From assembly GCF_004770145.1 (NCBI RefSeq), contig NZ_RQFW01000022.1:62001-126000 (forward strand): DNA of 64,000 bases, read 5' to 3'. Shown here piece after piece: positions 45,105 to 55,500 of this stretch (its first letter is position 1; each line of letters starts with the position of its first letter). Origin of the DNA: Leptospira bourretii. GTDB taxonomy: Bacteria; Spirochaetota; Leptospiria; Leptospirales; Leptospiraceae. A model generated the notes under the pieces. The model worked only from the letters and a program-made list of their open reading frames with translations. It did no database searches and was not told where the DNA came from. Position numbers and translations under genes: made by a program.

Positions 45105-47065
45105 ACTTGTAACTCCTTTCTGTCTTTAAAAAAGTTCAATGAATTTGGATTAGCAAGTGCGTTTTTATTTTTCACCTCAAGTCCAGCTACCGTTTGTTTT
45201 ACGGCAATTTCTACTTTTTTTCCATTCACTGTATAAGGAATTTCAGGAACTGAAAGTACTAACGAAGGAACATGCCTAGGAGAAGTTTCCAGTTTGATAC
45301 GATCTTTAATTTTTTTGATTAAACTTTCATCCAAAAGAACACCATCAGCTGTTACTACAAATAAAATCACACGTACATCATCTTTATAATCTTGTCCAAT
45401 GATGACGCTATCTTTCACTTCAGGAATAGTAGAAACTACAGAGTAAATATCAGCAGTTCCAATCCGCACACCACCTGGATTCAAAGTGGCATCGGACCTA
45501 CCATAAATCACCAAACCATTTTCAGGTGTGATGGATGCAAAATCTCCATGACACCAAATATTATCATAGGTTTCAAAATACGCCGATTTATACTTTGCAC
45601 CCGATTCATCATTCCAAAAGAATAGAGGCATGGAAGGAAATGGAGTTGGGCATACCAATTCCCCTTTTTGATTCGAAACTGATTTACCCATATCATCAAA
45701 TACCTGCACATCCATTCCCAATCCCTTACACTGAATTTCCCCCTCAAACACAGGTAAGTTGGGATTTCCCAAAGCAAAACATCCATTTAAGTCTGTTCCA
45801 CCGGATATAGAAGACAATTGTAAATCTTTTTTGATATTCTGATACACGTAACGAAATCCAGAATTTGGAAGTGGTGAACCAGTTGATAAAATTACTTTTA
45901 ATTCAGGCAAAGGATATTTGGATTTTACGTTTATATTTTCCTCTTCCAATACAGAAAGATACTTGGCACTAGTTCCAAAGACCTTGATCGATTCTTTTTC
46001 AGCCATCGACCATAGAGTTTCCCAAGATGGATGGAAAGGATTTCCATCAAATTGATAAAGTGTTGCACCTAACGCTAATACAGACTGAGACCAATTCCAC
46101 ATCATCCAACCGCAAGTTGTATAATAAAAAAAACGATCATGTTTGGATACATTACAATGAAGAGAAAGTTCTTTGGTATGGTTGAGTAAAACTCCCCCGC
46201 CCTGAACAATACATTTCGGAAGACCGGTTGTTCCAGAAGAAAACATAATGTATACCGGATCGGAAAAGGAAATGGAGGCGTAAGACAATTGATCAGAAGG
46301 TTTTGGTGGAGAAATTTCATTGTATCGAAATGGATTTTGTATATTCCCAAAATCTTTGATGGGCTCCACAAAATCATAAACCAAAGTTTGTTTGAATTCA
46401 GAGTTTGTTGATTTGGCCAATTGAATGGACACTTCTTCCAATTTATCAACAATTGGAATTTGTTTTCCCTTGAATAAATAAGACTCAACAGAGATTAAAA
46501 CCTTAGGATTGATTTGTTCAAAACGGTCAAGAATTCCCCTAACCCCAAAATCTGGTGAAGCACTAGACCATATAGCACCTAACGAAGTAGTTGCCAACAT
46601 TCCAATGGTAGATATAGGAGCATTGGGTACAAGGCCCACAACACGGTCTCCTTTTTTAACACCCAGGCCAAACAAATGTTTTTGCAATTTTAGAACTTCT
46701 TGTTTTAGTTCTGAATATTTTAATTTTTGGATCTTTCCATCTTCCGAATAAAAAACTAATGCGAAGGATTCGGGATCTCCCACTTCGAGTAAATTTTCTG
46801 CAAAATTATAAAGTGCACCAGGGAACCATTCTGAGTTTGCAAAATGAACTCCTCGTTCAATCGTCTTTTGGGGTTCTTTATGTAACTTTAAACCCGAATA
46901 AGACAACCACTCCTTCCAAAATAACTCAAATTCATCCACCGAAAATTTGTGGAAAGAAACATAATCTGAAAATGATTTCGCAAACTTGGTTTCTAAATGC
47001 CCTAGGAAACGGGATAAATTGGTTTCTTTTGAACTCGGTGTCCACAGTATATTTTGAGTCGCCAT
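45101..47065 (-). CDS. Acetoacetyl-CoA synthetase
   Basis: 654 residues from ATG 47065 (MATQNILWTPS), the usual family N-terminus. An upstream in-frame ATG at 47173 would add 36 atypical residues. Adenylate-forming motifs: YIMFSSGTTGLPKCIVQGG, GCFALGNPNLPVFEGEIQ, YGRSDATLNPGGVRIG, and the catalytic lysine in YTVNGKKVEIAVK. It activates acetoacetate with ATP and CoA, feeding ketone-body carbon into lipid or energy metabolism. Divergent from the MBOAT gene. Confidence 0.9.
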   Translation of the reverse strand: MATQNILWTPSSKETNLSRFLGHLETKFAKSFSDYVSFHKFSVDEFELFWKEWLSYSGLKLHKEPQKTIERGVHFANSEWFPGALYNFAENLLEVGDPESFALVFYSEDGKIQKLKYSELKQEVLKLQKHLFGLGVKKGDRVVGLVPNAPISTIGMLATTSLGAIWSSASPDFGVRGILDRFEQINPKVLISVESYLFKGKQIPIVDKLEEVSIQLAKSTNSEFKQTLVYDFVEPIKDFGNIQNPFRYNEISPPKPSDQLSYASISFSDPVYIMFSSGTTGLPKCIVQGGGVLLNHTKELSLHCNVSKHDRFFYYTTCGWMMWNWSQSVLALGATLYQFDGNPFHPSWETLWSMAEKESIKVFGTSAKYLSVLEEENINVKSKYPLPELKVILSTGSPLPNSGFRYVYQNIKKDLQLSSISGGTDLNGCFALGNPNLPVFEGEIQCKGLGMDVQVFDDMGKSVSNQKGELVCPTPFPSMPLFFWNDESGAKYKSAYFETYDNIWCHGDFASITPENGLVIYGRSDATLNPGGVRIGTADIYSVVSTIPEVKDSVIIGQDYKDDVRVILFVVTADGVLLDESLIKKIKDRIKLETSPRHVPSLVLSVPEIPYTVNGKKVEIAVKQTVAGLEVKNKNALANPNSLNFFKDRKELQV

Positions 47066-47156
47066 GGAGACTGATCTTCTTGGATTTGATTTTTGACGCA
47101 AGTATGATTGTGTAAAATGACTGGTAGAAAAAAATATCGCAGAAATTCTAGGGAAA

Positions 47157-48527
47157 ATGCTGTTCAATTCCATTGATTATTTTTTCTTTTTTATCGCCTG
47201 TTATATTATCTATTGGATTTTACCTTCTCGTTTTCGAAAATATATTCTCATAATTTTTTCGCTTATCTTCTACGCGTATTGGAGCGGTTCATTTTTAATC
47301 CATTTCGTAGCATTTATCATCCTCACTCATCTCTGTGTTCTCGGTATCCTCAAAACCAAAAGCAGGATTTTTCTAATTTTGGGTGTAGGAATCAATTTGA
47401 TCAATTTATGTTTTTTCAAATATTTCCTAACGTATATAAAATATTTAATGTTAGAGGGTGATTTAACCATTCCCTTTTTCCAATCCTTATCAGAAATTAT
47501 CTTACCTTTAGCGATTAGTTTTTATACATTTCAAATGATAGCATACTTGGTAGATGCGTGGAGAGGAAAATTTACAGAATCTCCATTCGTTAACTTTTTA
47601 TTATTCATTTTATTTTTCCCACAACTCATTGCTGGTCCCATTATGAGGCACGATGATTTTTATGATCAAATCGATCATTCTAAACTTACTTTGGATTTTG
47701 TACAAAGGGGAATACTACATATCATTTCTGGTCTGGTTAAAAAAATACTCATCGCCGACCAACTTGCAAAAATCATCAATCCTGTTTATTTGAGTCCAGG
47801 GGAATATGATGGAATTTCAATATTACTAACAGCCGTTGCATTTTCTTTTCAAGTATATGGAGACTTTTCCGGATATACAGACCTTGCGAGAGGTTCTGCT
47901 TTTCTTCTTGGATACGAAATTCCAGAAAACTTTCGTTCTCCATTTTTATCGGTCAGCTTCTCCGAATTATGGAGCCGATGGCACTACACACTTTCTTCCT
48001 GGATCAGAGATTATTTATACATTCCGTTAGGTGGAAACCGAGTTTCGGAACTAAGGTATAATATCAATACCATCATCGTCATGTCTTTATCTGGACTTTG
48101 GCATGGAAACACCTATACATTTTTTCTTTGGGGATTTTTCCATGGAGTTTTTCTCTCCATCGAACGATTTGCATTTGGAAAACCAGATCGGAAGTCAATG
48201 TCCTTCACAAAACAAGTATTTGCCGTTATATGGATATTCATAATTTTCTCTATCCTAGCTACTTTTTTTCGTATCGATACTTTAGCAAGGATCTCAGCAT
48301 TCTGGTCTGCTAGTATAAACCTTACTGGCAAAATTATTTATCGCCCAGATTTCTGGGGATTAATCCTTGCGAGTTGTATTTTGCATATCATTGAATACAA
48401 AAACTATTTTAAAGACAAACTTCAAAAATATCTAAACTACTTGATTCCAATTTTCGCCCTACTTGTTTTCTTTGCTTTAGTCAAAATAGAAAGTCCTGTA
48501 GAAACATTTATTTATTTCCAATTTTGA
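47157..48527 (+). CDS. MBOAT-family O-acyltransferase (AlgI-like)
   Basis: A 456-residue polytopic membrane protein with MBOAT hallmarks: FPQLIAGPIMRHDDF, GDFSGYTDLARGSA, FWSRWH-like ELWSRWHYTLSSWIRDYLY, and the catalytic His316 in GLWHGNTYTFFLWG. AlgI-type members pass acetyl groups across the membrane to a periplasmic SGNH-like partner that acetylates a polysaccharide. The next gene supplies such a candidate partner. Confidence 0.9.
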   Translation: MLFNSIDYFFFFIACYIIYWILPSRFRKYILIIFSLIFYAYWSGSFLIHFVAFIILTHLCVLGILKTKSRIFLILGVGINLINLCFFKYFLTYIKYLMLEGDLTIPFFQSLSEIILPLAISFYTFQMIAYLVDAWRGKFTESPFVNFLLFILFFPQLIAGPIMRHDDFYDQIDHSKLTLDFVQRGILHIISGLVKKILIADQLAKIINPVYLSPGEYDGISILLTAVAFSFQVYGDFSGYTDLARGSAFLLGYEIPENFRSPFLSVSFSELWSRWHYTLSSWIRDYLYIPLGGNRVSELRYNINTIIVMSLSGLWHGNTYTFFLWGFFHGVFLSIERFAFGKPDRKSMSFTKQVFAVIWIFIIFSILATFFRIDTLARISAFWSASINLTGKIIYRPDFWGLILASCILHIIEYKNYFKDKLQKYLNYLIPIFALLVFFALVKIESPVETFIYFQF

Positions 48528-48535
48528 GACAAAAT

Positions 48536-49624
48536 ATGAACCAAAAACGAATTTATCTTTATCCATTTTTTATTCTACTTTCGATTTTCATAATCGATAA
48601 ATTGGTTTGTATCCCGCAATTCAGAGAAGCAGGAAGAAGAGCCTACAAGTCCGGGCAAAACGTACTCATCGGATTGCCAAAAGTTTGGGAAGAAGACAAA
48701 AAAAAACAATCAGAGAACACAAAGGTTATTGTAGTTGCAGGCACTTCTCGATCAGACATTTTTCATGAGTGGGAAAATATACCGGTAAACAAAAACACCT
48801 ACCCTTTCCCGACTTACTTCGAAACCAGATCATCTATTAAAGCTTCAGAATATTTTTTATTCTATTTAATGACAAAGTCTATGATAGATTCAGACTTTAA
48901 ACCAGATGTGTTATTTTTAGAATTTTCCGAAGAGATGCTAAACGAAAATAATATTTTTTCGTACAAATCTAAATGGCAAGAACTAATGTTGCACGAAGAC
49001 GAACTGATTGACATCTTTCCAGCTTTTAACTTTAAATTCCAGAGAGAAATTTTAATGCGATTAGCATTTGTTTCTTATAACTATCACTTTAGTCCCATCC
49101 AAGGAATATCCAATCTAATTAAAGGCAAAACAGCAAACGATGATACGTATTTTATTGCTCTTGCTTCCTATCTAAACAAAAAGCGACCTTTCGACCCCAA
49201 ATTTGTCGGTATAGAAATAGATAATTTTACACCACAAGAATACAAAGATCGAATTATTGATTATAGTGAATCCCAAAGAGAACGTTTATTACCTAATTAT
49301 GCTTTTTCAGAAACAGAATATATTTTCTTAAAAAAAATCATTCAGCTTGCGGAAGAACATAATATTCCCATGGTAATCTGGGAACCTCAAGTCCACCCTT
49401 ACTATAACCAACTAAGAAAATCGATTACCGGCGGTAATTTATTCGAATCTTTAGGCCCAAATTTGGTCAGCGTTAATTCAAAAAATATTCGTCTCATTTC
49501 TTTAAACAAAGGGAACACCAATTGCAAAACTTTTTTGGACAGTAGCCATGTTTCGCCAATCTGTGTGCCAGAAATTGCAGATAAGTTATTGCAAACCGCA
49601 AAGGAGATTCCAAACTATAAGTAA
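48536..49624 (+). CDS. DUF1574 protein, SGNH-hydrolase-like partner of MBOAT
   Basis: 362 residues from ATG 48536; a TTG at 48524 overlapping the MBOAT stop is an alternative. One N-terminal membrane helix (about 8-25), then VIVVAGTSRSD, in the place of the GDS nucleophile block, and DSSHVSPICVPEIAD near the C-terminus, in the place of the DxxH block. This matches DUF1574, a family I associate with Leptospira, and its position behind an MBOAT gene fits an AlgJ/AlgX-like acetyl acceptor. Whether Ser in GTSRS is catalytic is untested. Confidence 0.78.
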   Translation: MNQKRIYLYPFFILLSIFIIDKLVCIPQFREAGRRAYKSGQNVLIGLPKVWEEDKKKQSENTKVIVVAGTSRSDIFHEWENIPVNKNTYPFPTYFETRSSIKASEYFLFYLMTKSMIDSDFKPDVLFLEFSEEMLNENNIFSYKSKWQELMLHEDELIDIFPAFNFKFQREILMRLAFVSYNYHFSPIQGISNLIKGKTANDDTYFIALASYLNKKRPFDPKFVGIEIDNFTPQEYKDRIIDYSESQRERLLPNYAFSETEYIFLKKIIQLAEEHNIPMVIWEPQVHPYYNQLRKSITGGNLFESLGPNLVSVNSKNIRLISLNKGNTNCKTFLDSSHVSPICVPEIADKLLQTAKEIPNYK

Positions 49625-49628
49625 CCGT

Positions 49629-50024
49629 ATGAAGGCAAATTTGGAAAAACTTAAAATTTGGAGGCAATTTTCCCTATTTAGTTTTATCCTATTATTTTCT
49701 GCCAATTTTATGTACCAACGCATCGTTGACAACGAGGTCAATTGTGGTCTGATTGGCTCTCCCGAAAGTGGTTGCCCTTACGCTTTTTTAGATCATGCAT
49801 TAGGTGTTAATCCAGGGCACGATTTAAACGAAGAAGGGGAACATACTGACCATGTGTGTTTTTCTTGTCCATGCAACTTCATTGTTTCTTGTTCTTGGGA
49901 TTTATATCTTTCCCATATACTCATCCAACTACATAAAGTTTATATCCACCAACCTGAACTACAGATTCCTAACCTCGTAACAGTAAACAGTTTCTTCCGC
50001 CCTCCCAAACAAAACCTAACTTAG
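49629..50024 (+). CDS. Small His/Cys-rich membrane protein ahead of metal efflux genes
   Basis: 131 residues from ATG 49629, 4 bp after the DUF1574 stop; the frame extends upstream to 49548 but only inside that gene. A membrane helix (about 16-30) is followed by a short domain with clustered possible metal ligands: CGLIGSPESGC, HALGVNPGHD, and EHTDHVCFSCPC. The plan resembles small DUF2946-like proteins found with metal transporters. It may bind or deliver the efflux substrate. Confidence 0.6.
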   Translation: MKANLEKLKIWRQFSLFSFILLFSANFMYQRIVDNEVNCGLIGSPESGCPYAFLDHALGVNPGHDLNEEGEHTDHVCFSCPCNFIVSCSWDLYLSHILIQLHKVYIHQPELQIPNLVTVNSFFRPPKQNLT

Positions 50025-50063
50025 TTTATTCGCATTTTTTTGCGTGAACTCTTGGGAGGTTCC

Positions 50064-51395
50064 ATGATTTTTAATTTTTTCCCCAAACTACAAAGAATCC
50101 CTCTTCGCTGTTTGGTTTTTATCTGTATATTCAATTTACCAATAAATCCAGAATCAAACGATTCTAATGGATATAATTGCGATAAATACAATTCTATATT
50201 CGACCTGAGTCAATGTATTGTAAGGAAACATCCTGATTATCGCATTGAAGAAATTAAACTAAAGGAAATTTCAGGAAGAAAAAAAATAGCATCCTATTAC
50301 TTTCCATCGAATCCCGTTTTTACAAGTTATGCGGCCACAAGGAAAGGAGAATCTACTGGCCCCACGCTTTTGTCTGGACCAAATTCGGCAAATAACTTTC
50401 AGGTTATGGTCAACCAAGAAATTTTTACAAACGGCAAACGAGAGATAGCTGTTCAAATTGCAGATGAAGAATTCAAAGCCCAAGTCTTTCGTTTAGAATC
50501 TGTGAAGAGAATCCTAGAATTTGATGCATTAAAAAAGATGACTCGATTTCGATATCTACATTTAGAGGAAGAAAATAGTTTAAACAGCCTAAATCTTGTT
50601 AAAGAATTAAAAAAAATATCGAAAGCAAGGGTAAACGAAGGTTTATCTCCTGGGATTGATGAATCTTTATCAGAATCAGAAGAAATCCGAATTTTCAAAA
50701 TTTGGAACCAAACTCATAGACTCTCAGAAAACTCGAAATCCGAATTAGAAGTATTACTTGGAATGCCGGTGGAGTTGGATTCAATTAAAATGCAATACTG
50801 GATGATGCCGAGTGATTTACCAAAAGAAAAAGTAGATTTAATTCAAATGGCCATGCAAATGCGCCCCGAACTTTCCCTTTCCGAAAAAGAAATCGAACTT
50901 GCAGTTCTTCGGCAAAATGAAGTTAGGCGCCAAAAAATCCCCAATGTTTCTCTCGGTGCTTTTGCTCAAAACGATGGATTTAACGAAAGAGTGGTCGGTG
51001 GGATGTTAACGTTTCCAATGATCATTTGGAGAGATTACGAAGGAGAAAAAATCATAGCTTCATCGAAAATAGATAATTCAAAGGAATTAAAAGAATCTGT
51101 TTCTCGCAATATAAAACAAGAAGTTTTGTTTGCTCTAACAAATTACATACACTTTTCCGAAGAAATCAAACTTTATGATGAATCAAAAATGGAACGAGCT
51201 GAATCAGATTTAAAAAATCTTCAAGAAGCCATCCGATTTGGAAAAATTAAAATCATCGATGCCATTAACCAACAACGTATTCTCTTACAAACAAAACTAA
51301 ACTACTTAAATACCAAGTCGGAATTTGAATTATCTCAAATTGAATTGGTTCGTGTTTTAGGTTTACCCATCCATTCATTAGGAATGAACCCATGA
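50064..51395 (+). CDS. TolC-like outer-membrane efflux protein (CzcC type)
   Basis: 443 residues from ATG 50064, fixed by GGGAGG 4-5 nt upstream; the longer frame from TTG 50040 is rejected. A signal peptide precedes long amphipathic helices (RFRYLHLEEENSLNSLNLV, SEFELSQIELVRVLG) typical of the outer-membrane factor family. Forms the exit duct of the tripartite efflux pump. Stop overlaps the next start by four bases. Confidence 0.82.
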   Translation: MIFNFFPKLQRIPLRCLVFICIFNLPINPESNDSNGYNCDKYNSIFDLSQCIVRKHPDYRIEEIKLKEISGRKKIASYYFPSNPVFTSYAATRKGESTGPTLLSGPNSANNFQVMVNQEIFTNGKREIAVQIADEEFKAQVFRLESVKRILEFDALKKMTRFRYLHLEEENSLNSLNLVKELKKISKARVNEGLSPGIDESLSESEEIRIFKIWNQTHRLSENSKSELEVLLGMPVELDSIKMQYWMMPSDLPKEKVDLIQMAMQMRPELSLSEKEIELAVLRQNEVRRQKIPNVSLGAFAQNDGFNERVVGGMLTFPMIIWRDYEGEKIIASSKIDNSKELKESVSRNIKQEVLFALTNYIHFSEEIKLYDESKMERAESDLKNLQEAIRFGKIKIIDAINQQRILLQTKLNYLNTKSEFELSQIELVRVLGLPIHSLGMNP

Positions 51396-52537
51396 AAAAA
51401 CAAACAATCTTACTCCTTATCTCTTCTCTTTTCATTTTCATTTTGATTTCTATAACCATCTGGAAATTACGAGACACAAATACAAATCCTGAGACAATAG
51501 AAGAATCCAAAAATACTGTTAAGTTGCTGGAAGAAAATCGCAAAAATCTTTCCATTGAAACAGAAATTCTCAGTAACCAACCCATCCAAACGAAAATCGA
51601 ACTGATTGGAGAAACAGAAGCTGTTCCTGATGCCATCATTGATGTTCCTGCAAGAATTTCTGGACGTATTACTTCGGTTTCCTTTGTAGAAGGTGATTCC
51701 ATCAAAAAAGGAGAAAAATTGGCAACGATTGATTCTCCTGAACTAGCAAAACTTAGATCTGCTTATTTGGTAGCAAAATCAAAATTTACGGCTGCCGAAC
51801 AAAACCTAAACAGAATCAATTCATTAGTCAAAATGAATTTGGCAGCAAAACAAGAGTTAATTGACGCAGAATCAAACTTAAAAGTGATTGAATCCGAAAA
51901 GATAGCTGCCGAAGAAAATTTACGGGCCAACGGACTTCCCATTGATAATGCTGCATCGGGAGTTTACACGGTATTTGCACCAAGATCAGGATTAGCACTT
52001 TCTAGAAATGCAATCCCTGGTTCCATCGTCTTAGGAAATCAAATTCTAACAACCATTGCAGAACTTTCGCAATTATGGTTTCAAGCAAAGATATTTGAAA
52101 ATGATTTAAAATATCTTTCGGAGGGCATTTCAGGTAAAATTATTTTAAATGCTTATCCTGATTTCGAATTTGATGGAGTTTTAGAACATATCGGGGAAAA
52201 AGTAGATCCAGAATCAAGAACTGTTCATGCCCGACTTGTTTTTAAAAATAAAAATCACAAAGCCAAGATAGGATTGTTTGGAAAAGCAGTTTTAAGTGTA
52301 AACGGTAGATCTGGAATTCAGATTAGGAATGTCGCAATCCAATCTTACCAAAATCGAAAATTTGTATTTGTAGAATCACAAACAAATTTCTTTCAGTGGG
52401 TGGAAATTGAAACAGGAAGCACAAATGATGGAAAAACAGAAATTCTTTCTGGAGTGTCTGAAGGAGATAAGATTGTAACCAAAGGTGCTTTTGAATTAAA
52501 AGCAATTCTCTTCAAATCAACGTTTGGTGGGGAATAA
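51392..52537 (+). CDS. RND efflux periplasmic adaptor (CzcB/CusB type)
   Basis: A 381-residue membrane-fusion protein: one N-terminal helix, lipoyl-like half (ARISGRITSVSFVEGDSIKKG), helical hairpin (about 105-160), and the beta-barrel/membrane-proximal part (GEKVDPESRTVHARL, ILSGVSEGDKIVTKGAF). No His-rich N-terminal metal-binding extension is visible. Bridges pump and outer-membrane duct. Starts within the preceding stop (ATGA). Confidence 0.88.
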   Translation: MKKQTILLLISSLFIFILISITIWKLRDTNTNPETIEESKNTVKLLEENRKNLSIETEILSNQPIQTKIELIGETEAVPDAIIDVPARISGRITSVSFVEGDSIKKGEKLATIDSPELAKLRSAYLVAKSKFTAAEQNLNRINSLVKMNLAAKQELIDAESNLKVIESEKIAAEENLRANGLPIDNAASGVYTVFAPRSGLALSRNAIPGSIVLGNQILTTIAELSQLWFQAKIFENDLKYLSEGISGKIILNAYPDFEFDGVLEHIGEKVDPESRTVHARLVFKNKNHKAKIGLFGKAVLSVNGRSGIQIRNVAIQSYQNRKFVFVESQTNFFQWVEIETGSTNDGKTEILSGVSEGDKIVTKGAFELKAILFKSTFGGE

Positions 52538-52539
52538 AC

Positions 52540-55500
52540 ATGGAATTTTTAACAAAAATTGTTCAAGTTTCCTTACAAAACAGATTGTTAGTCATCGTAT
52601 TCACAACCTTACTTGTATTTGGTGGAATTTATTCACTAAATCAATTAAAAGTAGATGCAGTTCCCGACATTACCAATGTTCAAGTACAAGTGATTACTAC
52701 ATCACCCGCCCTCTCAACCCTTGAAATAGAACAGTACATCACTTTGCCAGTGGAACGAGCCATCACAGGGATTCCAAACCTAATTGAAGTAAGGTCTGTT
52801 TCTCGATATGGATTTTCATTAATCACAGCTGTTTTTGCAGATGGAACCGATCTATGGAAAAGTAGACAATTGGTCAGCGAAAAATTAACAGAAGCATCTG
52901 AAAACATTCCTGCGATTTTTGGAAAACCCGTTATTGGGCCTATCACCACTGGTCTTGGCGAAGTATTCCAATTTACCTTAGAAAGTGAATTGCATAGCCA
53001 AATGGAACTCACCACTTATTTGAATTGGTACATCAACCCAACACTCAAAACTGTTCCAGGAATTGTTGAAGTCAATAGTTTCGGTGGAAAAACGAAACAA
53101 TACCAAGTCATCGTAGATCCATTTAAAGCAGCCTCACTTGGTGTTTCATTGAACCAAATTGTGAATGCAGTACAAAGTAACAATCTTTCTACCGGCAGCG
53201 GATATATCGAAAGATCCGGCGAACAGTTGATTGTTGGTAGTGATGGTTTATTAAAATCAAAAAATGACTTTGAAAAAATTCAAGTAGGAAAAATGGGAGA
53301 TGGGTTTCCTATATATTTAGATAACATTGCAAATATCATAGAAGGACCTCGGCTACGAAAAGGTGCTGCCACAGCCACAGGTAAGTCGGAAGTGGTTGGT
53401 GCCGTGACCCTTATGTTACTGGGCGAAAATTCACTAGAAGTCACAACAGCAGTAAAAGATAAAATCACCCAAATCGAAAAAACACTTCCAACTGGAATGA
53501 AAATTAAACCATATTACGACCGTTCCATTATGGTGAAAAATACTCTAAGCACTATCGTTTGGAATTTATCAGAAGGTGCTATCCTTGTGATCATCATTCT
53601 TTTTCTAATGATCGGTGATTTTCGATCAGGGCTTGTGATCGCCTCGATGATTCCGCTTGCAATGTTGTTTGCCATCAGTCTTATGTTTTTACGTGATTTA
53701 CCAGCCAATTTAATGTCTATGGGAGCCATCGACTTCGGACTCATTGTGGATGGTGCGGTAATTCTCATTGAAAATTCACACAGGAGATTGGGGTTAAAAC
53801 GAAAGGAACTCAAAAGAGATCTTACTGATGCCGAACAAAAAGAAACTATTTTGAATGCAACGATCGAAGTTAGAAAAGCAACCATTTATGGTGAGATTAT
53901 CATAGGAGTTGTTTACATTCCAATCCTCACTCTCAGTGGGACCGAAGGAAAAATGTTTATCCCGATGGCAACAACCGTTTTATTTGCGTTACTTGGTGCA
54001 TTTTTTTTGACACTCACCATAATTCCCGTTTTAGCTTCCTATTTTTTGAAAGGAGGACATATCGCAGAAGAAGAAACTCCTTTTTTCCAAAAAATCCATC
54101 ATTGGTATACTCCTAAGTTGGATTATTGTTTGAGAGAATCCAAAAAGGTTACCTATTCGACCATTGGAATCTTAATTCTATCCATCTTCTTATTTTTTCG
54201 TTTGGGTGGAGAATTTTTACCTAAACTGGATGAAGGAAATTTGTTAATTGAAATTAGTCGATACCCTTCAACAACTTTAACAGAATCCTTATTATCTTCC
54301 ATGAAGATTGAAAAAACCATTCTTAAAGAAATTCCTGAAATCACAGAAGTAGTTTCACGTACCGGATCCCCTGATCTTGCTATCGAACCTATGGGTGTCG
54401 AAAAAACAGATATGTATTTAGACATGAAACCAAGATCAGAATGGAATCTTACCAAATCTGAAATCGAATCTAAACTACAAGAAATCATTGAGAGGGTCGC
54501 ACCTCAAGTGGCTTATGGATTGTCTCAACCGATTGAAATGCGTAACAATGAAATTATGGCTGGAATTCGTGCCGATGTCGGAATCAAAGTCTTTGGTGAT
54601 GACTTAATCCAACTAAAAACAATCGCAGAGGAAATCTCTACCAAAATCAAAAACATCCCTGGTGTTGTAGACCTTAGGATAGAACAATTGTATGGACTTG
54701 AATATTTAAGAATCAAACCTAACAGAGAAAAATTGGCACGATATGACCAATCAATATTAGATGTGAATCGAGTCACAGAATCTATTTCTTCTGGAGTTCC
54801 TGCAGGGATCGTTTATGAAGGAATGAAACGATTTGAAATTGTGGTCAAAACGGACGTTGGACAAAATCCGGAACAAATCAAAAACATTCCTGTAAAAGTT
54901 GGAAAAAACACCTTTGCTCCGTTACATGAACTTTCGGAGATTCAGATTGAAGATGGACCTGTTCAGATTTATCATCAAAATCAAAATCGTTATGCTTTAG
55001 TTCAGTTTAACATTCGTGGAAGCGATATGGTTAGTACTGTCAATGCAGTTCAAACTGTGTTACAAAAAGAAATTAAATTTCCGCCAGGTTATCATTATAC
55101 AACTGGAGGAGAATTTGAAAAGTTTGAATCGGCAGCAAAAACATTATATGTTGTTGTTCCAATCACACTGATTATTATTTTTTTAATCCTCTATTTTGCA
55201 TTTAACGAAATATCAGCGGCAACGATCATTTTTTTAAACGTACCGTTCGCAATCACAGGTGGAATTTTTGCACTTTATCTCAGAAATTTGCCATTCAGTA
55301 TTTCTGCAGGAGTGGGATTTATCGCGTTATTTGGAATTGCAGTACTCAATGGACTCGTACTGATTAGTTTCATTCGTAGTTTGGAACAATCAGGTAAAAA
55401 GAAAGAAGAAGCTGTCAAAGAGGCGGCCATATCACGACTTCGGCCGGTCCTTACCACTGCCCTACTTGCATCGATTGGATTTATACCAATGGCAATTAGC

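Noticed and set aside
53514..53885. Long leftward ORFs inside the RND pump gene
   Set aside because: They are shadow frames with no SD or family resemblance, opposite to a clearly conserved protein.
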